Source of the DNA: Candidatus Dormiibacterota bacterium
GTDB taxonomy: Bacteria > Chloroflexota > Dormibacteria > Aeolococcales > Bog-877
Length of the DNA: 39,450 bases
Direction: 5' to 3'
Assembly: GCA_027306595.1 (NCBI GenBank)
Contig: DAHUZI010000126.1
Location: forward strand, 1-39,450
Position 1 is the stretch's first letter; each line of letters opens with the position of its first letter. The position numbers and the translations under genes are program-made. The notes beneath the pieces are model-generated. The model was not told where the DNA came from. It did no database searches and saw only the letters and a list, made by a program, of their open reading frames with translations. This document shows positions 32,455 to 39,450 of this stretch, one piece after another.

Positions 32455-33797
32455 CCGCCCCCGACTTCGCCGCCAGCCTGGAGCGGTTCAGCTACTGGTA
32501 CCCCGGCGGCGCCCGTGCCGCCCTCGAGGAGGTGAGCCTCGCGATCGGGGGCGGGACAATGGTCATCCGGGGCGACTCCGGCTCGGGCAAGTCCACGCTC
32601 CTGCGCACCCTCAACGGACTTGTTCCCCACTTCCATGGCGGCCGAGCCCGCGGCCGGATCACCGTTGACGGCCGCGACGCCCTCCGCACCCCGACCCGGG
32701 TGCTGGCGGGGGCGGTCGGGATGGTGTTTCAGGAGCCGGAGTCGCAGGTCGTGCTCCCCGGGGTCGCGGCCGACATCGCCTTCGGGCTCGAGAACCGGGG
32801 CCTCCCGTCCGCCACCATCGGCGCCCGGGTGGAGAGGGCGCTCGACGCCCTCGGCATCGCCCACCTGCGGGACCGGCGGGTGGCGACCCTCTCCGGCGGG
32901 GAACGGCAGCGGGTCGCCCTCGCCGGCGTCCTGGCGCTGGAGCCGAGGGCGGTGGTCCTCGACGAGCCGACCGCGCAGCTCGACGCCACCGGCGCCGGGG
33001 CGCTGGCGGCAGCGCTCCGGGCGTGCTGCGCGCGGGGGACGGCGGTGATCGTCGCGGAGCATCGGCCGGAGCGGCTCGGGCTGCGCGACGCCGCGACGGT
33101 CTGGCTCGCCGAGGGGCGGACGGGCCCGGCCGCGGCCCCCGCTTCCGGCGCCGGCCGAGGGCGTGGCGAGGGGCGGGCGGGCGGCGGGGCGATGCGGTTC
33201 GCCACCGAGGGCCTGGCGGTCGGGCACGATCGGGTCATCCTCGAGACCGGCCCCCTGGCGGCGTGCGGCGGGGAGATCGTCTGCTGCACCGGGCCCAATG
33301 GCAGCGGCAAGACCAGCCTGCTGCGGACGATCGCCGGCCTCCTCCCGCCCCAGGCCGGCACGGTGTGCCGCGCCCCCGGGCGCACCGCCTACCTGCCCCA
33401 GGACCCAGGGGCTCTGCTCCACCTGCCCACGGTCCGGGCCGAGCTGCTCCAGACCCAGCGCTGGCTCGGACGTGCGATCCCCGTCGAGCCGCTGCTCGAC
33501 GAGCTCGGCCTCGCCGAGCTGGCCGATCGCGACCCGCGCGACCTCAGCGTCGGCGAGCGCCAGCGGACCGCCCTGGCCGCCGTGCTCGCCGGCGATCCGG
33601 AGCTGGTCCTCCTCGACGAGCCCACGCGAGGAATGGACGGCCGAGCCCGGCTCGCGCTCGGCCGAGTGCTCCAGCGCCTCGCCGCCGCCGGGGTCGGGGT
33701 CGTGGTCGCGACCCACGACCCCGGGCTGATCGACGGGCTGGCGAACCGGTGGATCCGGCTCGGGGACGGGCGGGCCGAGGTGGCGGGGACGCCATGA
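32451..33797 (+). CDS. ecfA: Fused ECF transporter ATPase EcfA-EcfA'
   Basis: The protein is 448 residues with two complete ATPase domains. The first has Walker A GDSGSGKST (K48), Q-loop MVFQEPESQVVLPG, signature LSGGERQRVALAG, Walker B AVVLDEPTAQLD and H-loop VIVAEHRPE. The second has Walker A GPNGSGKTS (K287), YLPQDPGALL, signature LSVGERQRTALAA (Val in place of the second Gly), Walker B LVLLDEPTRGMD and H-loop VVVATHDPG. A Gly/Ala/Arg-rich linker near residue 230 joins them. EcfA and EcfA' are separate genes in many bacteria, while the fusion is known in some. ATG 32451 overlaps the ecfT stop, and the track start at 31422 is a run-through. Confidence 0.93.
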   Translation: MTAPDFAASLERFSYWYPGGARAALEEVSLAIGGGTMVIRGDSGSGKSTLLRTLNGLVPHFHGGRARGRITVDGRDALRTPTRVLAGAVGMVFQEPESQVVLPGVAADIAFGLENRGLPSATIGARVERALDALGIAHLRDRRVATLSGGERQRVALAGVLALEPRAVVLDEPTAQLDATGAGALAAALRACCARGTAVIVAEHRPERLGLRDAATVWLAEGRTGPAAAPASGAGRGRGEGRAGGGAMRFATEGLAVGHDRVILETGPLAACGGEIVCCTGPNGSGKTSLLRTIAGLLPPQAGTVCRAPGRTAYLPQDPGALLHLPTVRAELLQTQRWLGRAIPVEPLLDELGLAELADRDPRDLSVGERQRTALAAVLAGDPELVLLDEPTRGMDGRARLALGRVLQRLAAAGVGVVVATHDPGLIDGLANRWIRLGDGRAEVAGTP

Positions 33798-34582
33798 CCC
33801 TGGCGCTGACCTCGGTGGCGGGGCTGGCCCTGTTCCTGTGGCCGTTCACCGGTCTCGGGCTCCCCTCGGAGACCCCCGCCCTGGCGGTTGCCGGCGGTGC
33901 GATCCTCGCCCTGCTCCTCGTGGAGGCGGCCCAGCGGCGGCTGGACAGCCGTCGGCTGGCCCTTCTCGTGTCGATCAGCACCATCGACGCCGGGCTCCGG
34001 GCCGCCCTGGTCACCGGCATCGGCGGCTTCAGCCCCACCTTCCTCGGCGTCCTGTGCGGCGGCTACGCGCTGGGCCCGAGCTTCGGCTTCGCCTGCGGCG
34101 GCCTGTCGCTGCTCGTCTCGGCGGTCGTGACCGGCGGGGTCGGACCCTGGCTCCCATACCAGATGCTGGCCGCCGGCTGGGTCGGGGCCGCGGCCGGCTT
34201 GGCCGGCCGGTCCCGCCGGCGGGCACGGCCAGGCCGGGCCGACCTCGTGATCCTCGCCGCCGTCGGGGCGGTGTGCGGCCTGGGATTCGGGGTTCTCATG
34301 GACGTGTGGAATTGGACCTTCTTCCGCGCCGCGCCGCAGCTGGGCTGGAGCCCCGGCCTGGCCCCGGCGACCGCGGCGCTCCACTTTCTCCGCTACTATC
34401 TGGCGACCTCGCTCGCCTACGACAGCCTGCGGGCCGCGGGCAACATCCTGATGGTGGCGGCCGTCGGGCTGCCGGTCCTGGTCGGGCTGCGCCGGGTCGC
34501 GGCCCGCTTCAGCGTGACCCTGGAGGCGGGCACCGCGACAGCGGGCGCGGCGGGATCGAGCGGGAGCCGTCCCGAAGGTTGA
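33794..34582 (+). CDS. ECF transporter S component, predicted cobalamin/corrinoid-specific
   Basis: The protein is 262 residues from ATG 33794, overlapping the ATPase stop by 4 nt. It has about six membrane helices (LALAVAGGAILALLLVEAAQ, then LALLVSISTIDAGLRAALVT and FGFACGGLSLLVSAVVTGGV). GPWLPYQMLAAGWVGAAAGL, common to ECF substrate-binding subunits, is also present. A further region has GVLMDVWNWTFF and HFLRYYLATSLAYDSLRAAG. The Ala/Ser/Gly-rich C-terminal tail of about 25 residues is probably disordered. Specificity is inferred from the B12 riboswitch and the transcobalamin-like lipoprotein in the same operon, not from the protein itself. Confidence 0.83.
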   Translation: MTLALTSVAGLALFLWPFTGLGLPSETPALAVAGGAILALLLVEAAQRRLDSRRLALLVSISTIDAGLRAALVTGIGGFSPTFLGVLCGGYALGPSFGFACGGLSLLVSAVVTGGVGPWLPYQMLAAGWVGAAAGLAGRSRRRARPGRADLVILAAVGAVCGLGFGVLMDVWNWTFFRAAPQLGWSPGLAPATAALHFLRYYLATSLAYDSLRAAGNILMVAAVGLPVLVGLRRVAARFSVTLEAGTATAGAAGSSGSRPEG

Positions 34583-34719
34583 GGCGGGGGCGCGCCAAGG
34601 CTCGGCCGGGGCCACACCGCCACGGTCCCCGGCGCCATCGTCCTGGGCATGGCGACGGGTCTGCCTTCGCTCCCACGGGCCGGTGTACGGCCCCCCCGGC
34701 CGGCGGGTTCGCGGGCCGC

Positions 34720-34818
34720 GTGGCGACGCGGTGCCCCCGCTGCGAGGGGGCGATGGTCCCCGGGCACGCCCACTACCGCCGTCCTCGCCGCGGGACCCGC
34801 GACGCCTGCTCGATGTGA
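34720..34818 (+). CDS. Possible tiny zinc-ribbon-like peptide
   Basis: From GTG 34720 the frame reads VATRCPRCEGAMVPGHAHYR and ends DACSM. CPRCxGAM resembles the first knuckle of small zinc ribbons, but the second CxxC is reduced to one cysteine. Only 32 codons are present and no ribosome binding site is clear. It may be a relic or chance. It lies between the ECF operon and the convergent amidohydrolase gene. Confidence 0.2.
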   Translation: MATRCPRCEGAMVPGHAHYRRPRRGTRDACSM

Positions 34819-34845
34819 CCGGGCGTCCGCGTCCCGCCGACCGGG

Positions 34846-36495
34846 TCAGCCGAGCGCGGTTGCCAGATCCGCGTCCGGCGGGTGGACGACCCGGCCACCC
34901 AGGACGGTGAGGACGACCGTCGGCTCGGTGCTCGGGCCCGGTCGGGCCGCCAGGGGATCGCGGTCGAGCACGACCAGGTCGGCCAGCTTGCCCGGGGCGA
35001 TCGAGCCGAGCCGGTCCTCGCGGCGCAGGGCCCGGGCGGCCTCGAGCGTGTGGGCGTGGAGCGCCTCAGCCGGGGTGAGCGCCTGGTCCGCACCGATCGG
35101 ACGGCCGCCCCGCGTGCGACGCCGGATCGCGTGGGCGATGGTCTCGAGCGGGCGGTACGAGGCGACGTCGGAGTCGCTGCTGAGGACCACCCGCACCCCG
35201 GCCTGCAGCTCGTCTCGGAGCGGGATCAGGCGATCGGCGCGAGCGCCCAGCCGCCCGTGAAAGGCGTCACCCGAGTCGTGGAGGTACGTCGGCTGGTTCA
35301 CGGTCGTGAGGCCGAGGCGCGCCATCCGCTCGATCTGGTCCGGTCGCGGCCCCCCCGCATGCTCCAGGCGGTGGCGGGGGTCGGGGCGGGGGTCTGCGAC
35401 CATCGCCGTCTCGATGGCGTCGAGGACCAGGTCGATCGCCCGATCGCCCTGAGCGTGCACCCCGATCTGCCAGCCGAGCCGATGGGCGCGTCCGATCAGC
35501 GCCCGGAGCTCCTCGGGCTCCCAGTAGAGGACGCCCGGAAACTCCCCGGCGACCCCGTATGGGGCGGAGAAGGCCGCCGTGCCGCCGATGAGCGAGCCGT
35601 CGGCGTAAACCTTCAACGCCCCGATCCAGAGGATGTCGTCGCCGAACGGCCCGGCCAGGCCGAGGCGGGCGTAGCCCTCGAGCTGGTGGGAGAGGGGCAT
35701 GCAGGCGGTGCGGACGAGGAGGCGTCCCTGGCGGCGCGCCTCGCGATAGGCGGCCAGCTCGCGACGGGTCACCTGCGCGTCGCACACCGTGGTCAGGCCG
35801 ACGGCCAGGAAGGCGCGCCCCGCTCGCTCCACCGCGTCGACGAGCTCAGCCAGCGGCGCCGCGGTGTGGAAGTTCGGGCCGTGGCCCCCGATGTCGACCG
35901 CGACCGGCAGCACCAGACGCATGGCGGCGTCCTGGCACCACCCAGAGACCCGACCATCCGGATCCCGCGCGAATCGTCCGCCCTTGGGGTCGGGAGCGTG
36001 ATCGGGAACCCCTCGCCGCCGGAGCACAAACGAGTTCACGAGGACGGAGTGGCCGGAGACGTGGGAGACGGCGACCGGATGGCGCGCCGTCGCCCGGTCG
36101 AGGTCCCAGCGGGTTGGCGGCGTCGGGTCGGGAAAGCTGGCCGGATCGAAGCCAGAGGCGCGGATCCAGGCCCCGGGAGGGGTTTCCGCCGACGCCTCGG
36201 CGATCGCCGCCACCAGGGCCGCGGTCGAGCCGACGCCCGGTGCGCGCACGTCGAGCCCGGCCAGGGATTCGCCGGTCGCGAGGAAGTGGTTGTGGGCGTC
36301 GATCAGACCGGGGATGAGCGCGCAGCCGCCGAGATCGACCGTGGCCGCGCCGGGCACGGCCCGTTGGCAGGCGCCGCGGCTGCCGACGGCGACGATCCCG
36401 TCGCCACGGATCGCGACCGCCTCCGCCCGGACGGGGGCGGGCTCCATCGTGTGGATGACGCCGTTCGTGAAGATCCAGCCAGCGGGGTCCGTCAT
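34846..36495 (-). CDS. YtcJ-type metal-dependent amidohydrolase (amidohydrolase family 3)
   Basis: The protein is 549 residues from ATG 36495, with AAGGGAGAGG upstream. The track start at 37446 lies inside ureC. The fold starts with the small beta domain (GWIFTNGVIHTMEPAPVRAE), then the metal-binding HxH at H68/H70 in LIDAHNHFLATGESL. KVYADGSLIGGTAAFSAPYG, IGVHAQGDRAIDLVLDAIE and HRLEHAGGPRPDQIERM follow, with SSDSDVASYRPLETIAHAIR near the end and GKLADLVVLDRDP closing the beta domain. Members hydrolyse amide or related bonds with diverse substrates. It follows the urease-like alpha gene by 68 nt in the same direction, and may act on a linked nitrogen compound (inference). Confidence 0.9.
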   Translation of the reverse strand: MTDPAGWIFTNGVIHTMEPAPVRAEAVAIRGDGIVAVGSRGACQRAVPGAATVDLGGCALIPGLIDAHNHFLATGESLAGLDVRAPGVGSTAALVAAIAEASAETPPGAWIRASGFDPASFPDPTPPTRWDLDRATARHPVAVSHVSGHSVLVNSFVLRRRGVPDHAPDPKGGRFARDPDGRVSGWCQDAAMRLVLPVAVDIGGHGPNFHTAAPLAELVDAVERAGRAFLAVGLTTVCDAQVTRRELAAYREARRQGRLLVRTACMPLSHQLEGYARLGLAGPFGDDILWIGALKVYADGSLIGGTAAFSAPYGVAGEFPGVLYWEPEELRALIGRAHRLGWQIGVHAQGDRAIDLVLDAIETAMVADPRPDPRHRLEHAGGPRPDQIERMARLGLTTVNQPTYLHDSGDAFHGRLGARADRLIPLRDELQAGVRVVLSSDSDVASYRPLETIAHAIRRRTRGGRPIGADQALTPAEALHAHTLEAARALRREDRLGSIAPGKLADLVVLDRDPLAARPGPSTEPTVVLTVLGGRVVHPPDADLATALG

Positions 36496-36563
36496 CGCCC
36501 TCTCCCTTGGAGCGCCCGGTTCCGGTTGGGATCGCCGCGGCGCCCCGGGCGCGCCGCCGGCGG

Positions 36564-38297
36564 TCAGAGCAGCAGGTACCGCCGGCTGAGCGGAACCGCG
36601 GCGACCGGTTGCGATCGCAGGCGGCGGCCGTCGACCCGGACCGTCCCGTCGACCGGGTCGACGGGGATGCGCAGCGGGACCTGCCCGTCGACGAGATCGG
36701 GCCGGGTGCGGACGCGGGTGCCGGCCACCGCCACGAACCGCCGGCGGCTCGCCAGCCGTTCGGGCAGGCCGGCGGCGAGCGCCGCCGCCGACACGAACGT
36801 CGTCGCCAGCGACGCCGGAGCGTGCCCGACGGCCCCCCAGTGGGGACCGAAGCGACGCGGCTCGGCGCCCTCGACGGTGGCGTTCCCCTCGCCGGAGGCC
36901 GCCCACGTCGGATGGCCGGCTTTGAGCACCAGCTCGGGGCGGACGCCGAAGTGGCTCGGCCGCCAGAGGACGATGTCGGCGAGGCGTCCGGGCGCAAGCG
37001 ATCCCACCTCGTCGGCGATCCCCTGGGCCCGTGCGGGGTTGACCGTGTACTTGGCCAGGTAGTGGAGGACACGGGCGTTGTCGTCCCCGCCGGATCCGGC
37101 GGCTGCCGGTGGCCGCCCGGCGGTCCCCGGCAGCGGCCGGCTGGGGGGCCAACCGGCCCCGCTGGCGGTGCCGCGCCAGCGCTTCATCGCGTCGGCGAGC
37201 TGCCACGTCCGCCGGATGGTCTCGCCGATCCGACCCATCCCCTGGGCGTCGCTGTTGATGATCGCAATCGCCCCGAGCTCGTGGAGCGGACCCTCCGCCT
37301 CCAGCGACCCCCGGTGGACCCGCTCGCGTGCGGCCGCGACGTCCTCGGGGCTGTCGAGCGATCCCCCGTGGACCAAGACGATCATGGCGGCGTGCTCGGC
37401 CGCGGTGGCGGGACCCCAGGGGAGCGTGGGAGTCGTCGACGAGCACACGACGTTGGGCTCACCGGCGATCCCGATCAGGTCGGGGATGTGGCCGCCGCCG
37501 GCCCCCTCGACGTGGTAGGCATGGACCGCCCGTCCGGCGATGGCGGCCAGGGTCTCGGGGAGCTCGCCGGACTCGTTGAGCCCATCGGTGTGGAGGCAGA
37601 CCGCGATGTCGTGGGCGTCGGCGACCGTGAGCGCGGCGTCGATGACCTCTGGGTATGCGCCCCAGTCCTCGTGGACCTTGAGCCCGCAGGCCCCCGCCTC
37701 GATCAGGGCCTCGAGCGGCGCCCGGGCGTCGGTGCGGGCGCTCGCTTGGAGGCCGAGATTGACCGGGAGCCCCTCGAACGCCAGGTAGGTCCGCTCCATC
37801 ATCGCGGGGGGCTCCTCGAACCCGGCCGTGATGCAGGTGGTGATGCCGGCGGCGAGCGCCACCGGCACGAGGCGGGGGGTGATGAGGTGGACGTGGCTGT
37901 CGACGCCGCCGGCGGTGGCGAGGAGACCGTAGGCGTTGATCGGCACGGTGTGCGGGCCGACGACGAGGTCGACGGCGTCGGAGATGGCGGGGCTGCCGGC
38001 GCGGCCGATCCCGACGATCCGCCCGTCCTTGATGCCGAGGTTCGTCTTGACCACCCCCAGCAGCGGGTCGACCACCACCACCCCGGCGAGAAGCGCGTCC
38101 AGCTGGCTTGCGGGCGTGGCCGCGTCGTCCTGCGCCTGGCGTGAGCGCAGGTTCTTCGCATAGCCCCAGATCGGCTCGTCGCCGTACCCGAGGTGGTCGG
38201 CCTCGATTCGGATCCACAGATCCGTGTCCGCCAGCCGGAGGCGGTCGCCGGTGGTGGGTCCGTAGCGCCCGACGTACTCAGCGCGGCTGAGCCGCAT
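36564..38297 (-). CDS. ureC: Atypical urease alpha subunit (UreC-like)
   Basis: The protein is 577 residues from ATG 38297 (MRLSRAEYVGRYGPTTGDRL); the track start at 38618 is a run-through. All six nickel ligands of urease are at expected positions: H135 and H137 (DSHVH), K207 (the lysine that is carbamylated, GLKVHEDWG), H236 (CLHTDGLNE), H262 (AYHVEGAGGGH) and D350 (INSDAQGMGR). H209 is also kept. Two features differ from standard enzymes. About 11 residues of the GGGTGPA...TPGPW loop are missing (TAGFEEPPAMMER instead), and the flap CHH reads VHG, so the flap cysteine is V309 while H310 stays. An inserted Pro/Gly/Ala segment lies near residues 380-405. Urease activity is therefore uncertain. 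It overlaps ureAB by 20 nt. Confidence 0.9.
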   Translation of the reverse strand: MRLSRAEYVGRYGPTTGDRLRLADTDLWIRIEADHLGYGDEPIWGYAKNLRSRQAQDDAATPASQLDALLAGVVVVDPLLGVVKTNLGIKDGRIVGIGRAGSPAISDAVDLVVGPHTVPINAYGLLATAGGVDSHVHLITPRLVPVALAAGITTCITAGFEEPPAMMERTYLAFEGLPVNLGLQASARTDARAPLEALIEAGACGLKVHEDWGAYPEVIDAALTVADAHDIAVCLHTDGLNESGELPETLAAIAGRAVHAYHVEGAGGGHIPDLIGIAGEPNVVCSSTTPTLPWGPATAAEHAAMIVLVHGGSLDSPEDVAAARERVHRGSLEAEGPLHELGAIAIINSDAQGMGRIGETIRRTWQLADAMKRWRGTASGAGWPPSRPLPGTAGRPPAAAGSGGDDNARVLHYLAKYTVNPARAQGIADEVGSLAPGRLADIVLWRPSHFGVRPELVLKAGHPTWAASGEGNATVEGAEPRRFGPHWGAVGHAPASLATTFVSAAALAAGLPERLASRRRFVAVAGTRVRTRPDLVDGQVPLRIPVDPVDGTVRVDGRRLRSQPVAAVPLSRRYLLL

Positions 38298-38934
38298 CGC
38301 CAGTTCCGCCCTGCGGCCGGCTCGGGGCAGCGCGCTCGCCCGGGGCATCCCCGTGCCGCCCCCCGAACCGGGCGAGCTCGACCTCGCGCGACTCGCCCGG
38401 CGCCCAGTGGAGCGAGCTGCCAGCGGGGATGTCCAGGTGATAGCCGCGCGCCTGCGGGCGGTCGAACACCAGATGGGTATTGGCCCGCCAGAACGGGAGG
38501 TGGGAGGAGACCCGAATCGGCCGGTCCGAGGTGTTGCGGACCAGGAGCCGGCGGCGGGGCCGGTTCGGGCTGAGCTCGATCGCGCCCTCGGCGAGGGCAA
38601 CGGCCCCGAGCCGCCCATCGCCGCGGGCCGTGGACGGCCACGGGCTGCGCAGCACGATCAGCCGCGAGCCCTCGGCGAGGACCACCTCGAGCCTGATCTC
38701 CGTGACCAGGTCGGCGACACCGTCCATGAGCTGGTCGGGCGCGACCGCGCCCCGGCCAGCTGCACGGACCGCCTCGAAGGAGTCGCCGCGGCGCGCCGCC
38801 AGGTGCATGACGTCGCAGGCGAGCGCCACCGCCTCGGGCGCGCTGAGCGGCAGGCCGAGGGTGAGGTGGCGGCGGGCCAATTCGGCCGCCACGAACACCA
38901 GGAGGCGATCGTCCTCGGTCGGGGTCAGGTACAC
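38278..38934 (-). CDS. ureAB: Fused urease gamma-beta subunit (UreA-UreB)
   Basis: The protein is 218 residues from GTG 38934 (VYLTPTEDDRLLVFVAAELA). The track start at 39048 lies upstream of a likely -10. Residues 1-100 are UreA (LGLPLSAPEAVALACDVMHL, then DQLMDGVADLVTEIRLEVVL). Residues 108-200 are UreB (LGAVALAEGAIELSPNRPRR, then LLVRNTSDRPIRVSSHLPFW and FDRPQARGYHLDIPAGSSLH). The UreB strand that normally reads GSHYHFFEVN is SSHLPFWRAN here. A gamma-beta fusion is known in Helicobacter and some actinobacteria. It would assemble with the downstream alpha subunit. Confidence 0.9.
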   Translation of the reverse strand: MYLTPTEDDRLLVFVAAELARRHLTLGLPLSAPEAVALACDVMHLAARRGDSFEAVRAAGRGAVAPDQLMDGVADLVTEIRLEVVLAEGSRLIVLRSPWPSTARGDGRLGAVALAEGAIELSPNRPRRRLLVRNTSDRPIRVSSHLPFWRANTHLVFDRPQARGYHLDIPAGSSLHWAPGESREVELARFGGRHGDAPGERAAPSRPQGGTGDAAQPR

Positions 38935-39336
38935 CGTGGAGTCATCCAGCCGCCTGGACCGTCGGGGGCGGGCCGGCGACCCACGCGTCGCCTGCCGCCG
39001 TGACGACGGGGATGATACCCGCGGGCCCCACGACGGGTCCGCTGCCACCGGCCGAGCCGCTCCATCCGGCGCCAGGAGTCAGCGGTCCCGGGACGGGCGG
39101 TGCCGGACGAGAGGCGGAGCCGATTCCGGTCCCGGACTCGGCTGCCCCCCTCGCCGCCGCGCGGAGGACAGCGGCGGGCCTGGCGTCGCAGGGACCGACT
39201 CGACGAGTCGGCCGGTGCGCGGCGGGGTCGGCGCGCCGGCCCCGCCGCCGGCCCCCGATGGGCAAAGATGGCGGGCGGATGACCGTCCATCGCCGCCCAG
39301 GGCTGCGCCCGGGGACGGTGCGCAGGAGGATTGCCG
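38935..39336. other. Divergent intergenic region of about 400 bp
   Basis: It lies between the urease-like operon (minus) and a plus-strand gene running off the edge. I see one -10-like element for the minus strand and a strong ribosome binding site at the right end. No other gene or RNA is recognised. Confidence 0.5.
39012..39017 (-). promoter_or_regulatory. Candidate -10 element for the urease-like operon
   Basis: TATCAT on the minus strand lies 77 nt before GTG 38934. It supports the downstream start over the track start at 39048. No clear -35 is seen. Confidence 0.35.
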
Positions 39337-39450
39337 ATGGCGAGTGGCCCCACGGACGTCGCGGCGGGCCTGCCCACCGGCCAGACGGTCCGAGCGCCCG
39401 AGCCGCCGTCGACGGCGGGCCCGGCCGGATCGGCCGCCACGGCGCCGGCC
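39337..39450 (+). CDS. N-terminus of an unknown protein, cut by the right edge
   Basis: ATG 39337 follows AGGAGGA by 6 nt, the best Shine-Dalgarno sequence in this part of the window. The frame is open for all 38 remaining codons (MASGPTDVAAGLPTGQTVRA, then Pro/Ala/Ser/Thr-rich sequence). It is absent from the ORF track because it has no stop. The Pro/Ala-rich start is not a signal peptide and no domain is visible, so it may be a disordered leader of a larger protein. Confidence 0.55.
   Translation, partial: MASGPTDVAAGLPTGQTVRAPEPPSTAGPAGSAATAPA

Noticed and set aside
34882-37062. 726-aa plus-strand ORF opposite the amidohydrolase and ureC
   Set aside because: It spans two antisense genes and has no recognisable domain.
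1-39450. CRISPR arrays, tRNA and rRNA genes, prophage or conjugation genes
   Set aside because: Looked for and not seen. No regularly spaced repeats, no tRNA-like stem set and no phage structural motifs.

Overview
The window is very GC-rich DNA. Genes are tightly packed, many start on GTG, several have 4-nt start/stop overlaps, and recurring -10-like hexamers have the form TACCNT or TATCAT. This suggests a free-living high-GC bacterium of the Actinomycetota or Chloroflexota/Dormibacterota type, probably an oligotrophic soil heterotroph. No rRNA, tRNA or housekeeping marker is present, so the phylum is an inference.

Bases 1-4.7 kb are an insertion-sequence graveyard. A partial IS21-family element runs off the left edge and is inserted into an IS1380-family remnant. 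Next come an IstA-like N-terminal scrap, a frameshifted GNAT acetyltransferase, and a decayed IS3-family element split into OrfA and OrfB by an intact IS5-family element with good inverted repeats. A small membrane protein of unknown function follows.

Bases 5.9-11.2 kb hold a LysR regulator divergent from a plus-strand operon: an Opp/Dpp-type substrate-binding protein, a class III aminotransferase and a nitrilase-superfamily hydrolase. This looks like uptake and breakdown of a nitrogen compound such as an amine or amide. The nitrilase converges on, and overlaps, the end of the next operon.

Bases 11.0-24.3 kb, all on the minus strand, are a beta-glucoside module. In transcription order it contains a LacI regulator, a double-frameshifted clan-A-like glycosidase, a substrate-binding protein, two permeases, two ATPases, a GH1 beta-glucosidase and a GH94 cellobiose-phosphorylase-like enzyme. 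A perfect 15-bp hairpin separates the binding-protein gene from the permeases. LacI-type operator candidates lie at two promoters.

Bases 24.4-30.8 kb carry a translationally coupled ECF sigma factor and Ogt-type DNA repair protein, an ArnT/PMT-like membrane glycosyltransferase, a lipoprotein of the sorbosone/glucose dehydrogenase beta-propeller type, a GH36-like alpha-galactosidase and a PH-like hypothetical protein.

Bases 30.8-34.6 kb are the most coherent unit. A cobalamin riboswitch, followed by a hairpin that would mask the ribosome binding site, precedes four overlapping genes: a transcobalamin-like (DUF4430-type) lipoprotein, EcfT, a fused EcfA-EcfA' ATPase and an ECF S component. The simplest reading is a B12-regulated cobalamin or corrinoid uptake system with its own surface binding protein.

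Bases 34.8-39.0 kb, on the minus strand, encode a fused urease gamma/beta subunit, an atypical urease alpha subunit and a YtcJ-type amidohydrolase. The alpha subunit keeps all six nickel ligands but lacks the flap cysteine and about 11 residues of a substrate loop. No urease accessory gene lies in the window. A divergent plus-strand gene with a strong ribosome binding site runs off the right edge.
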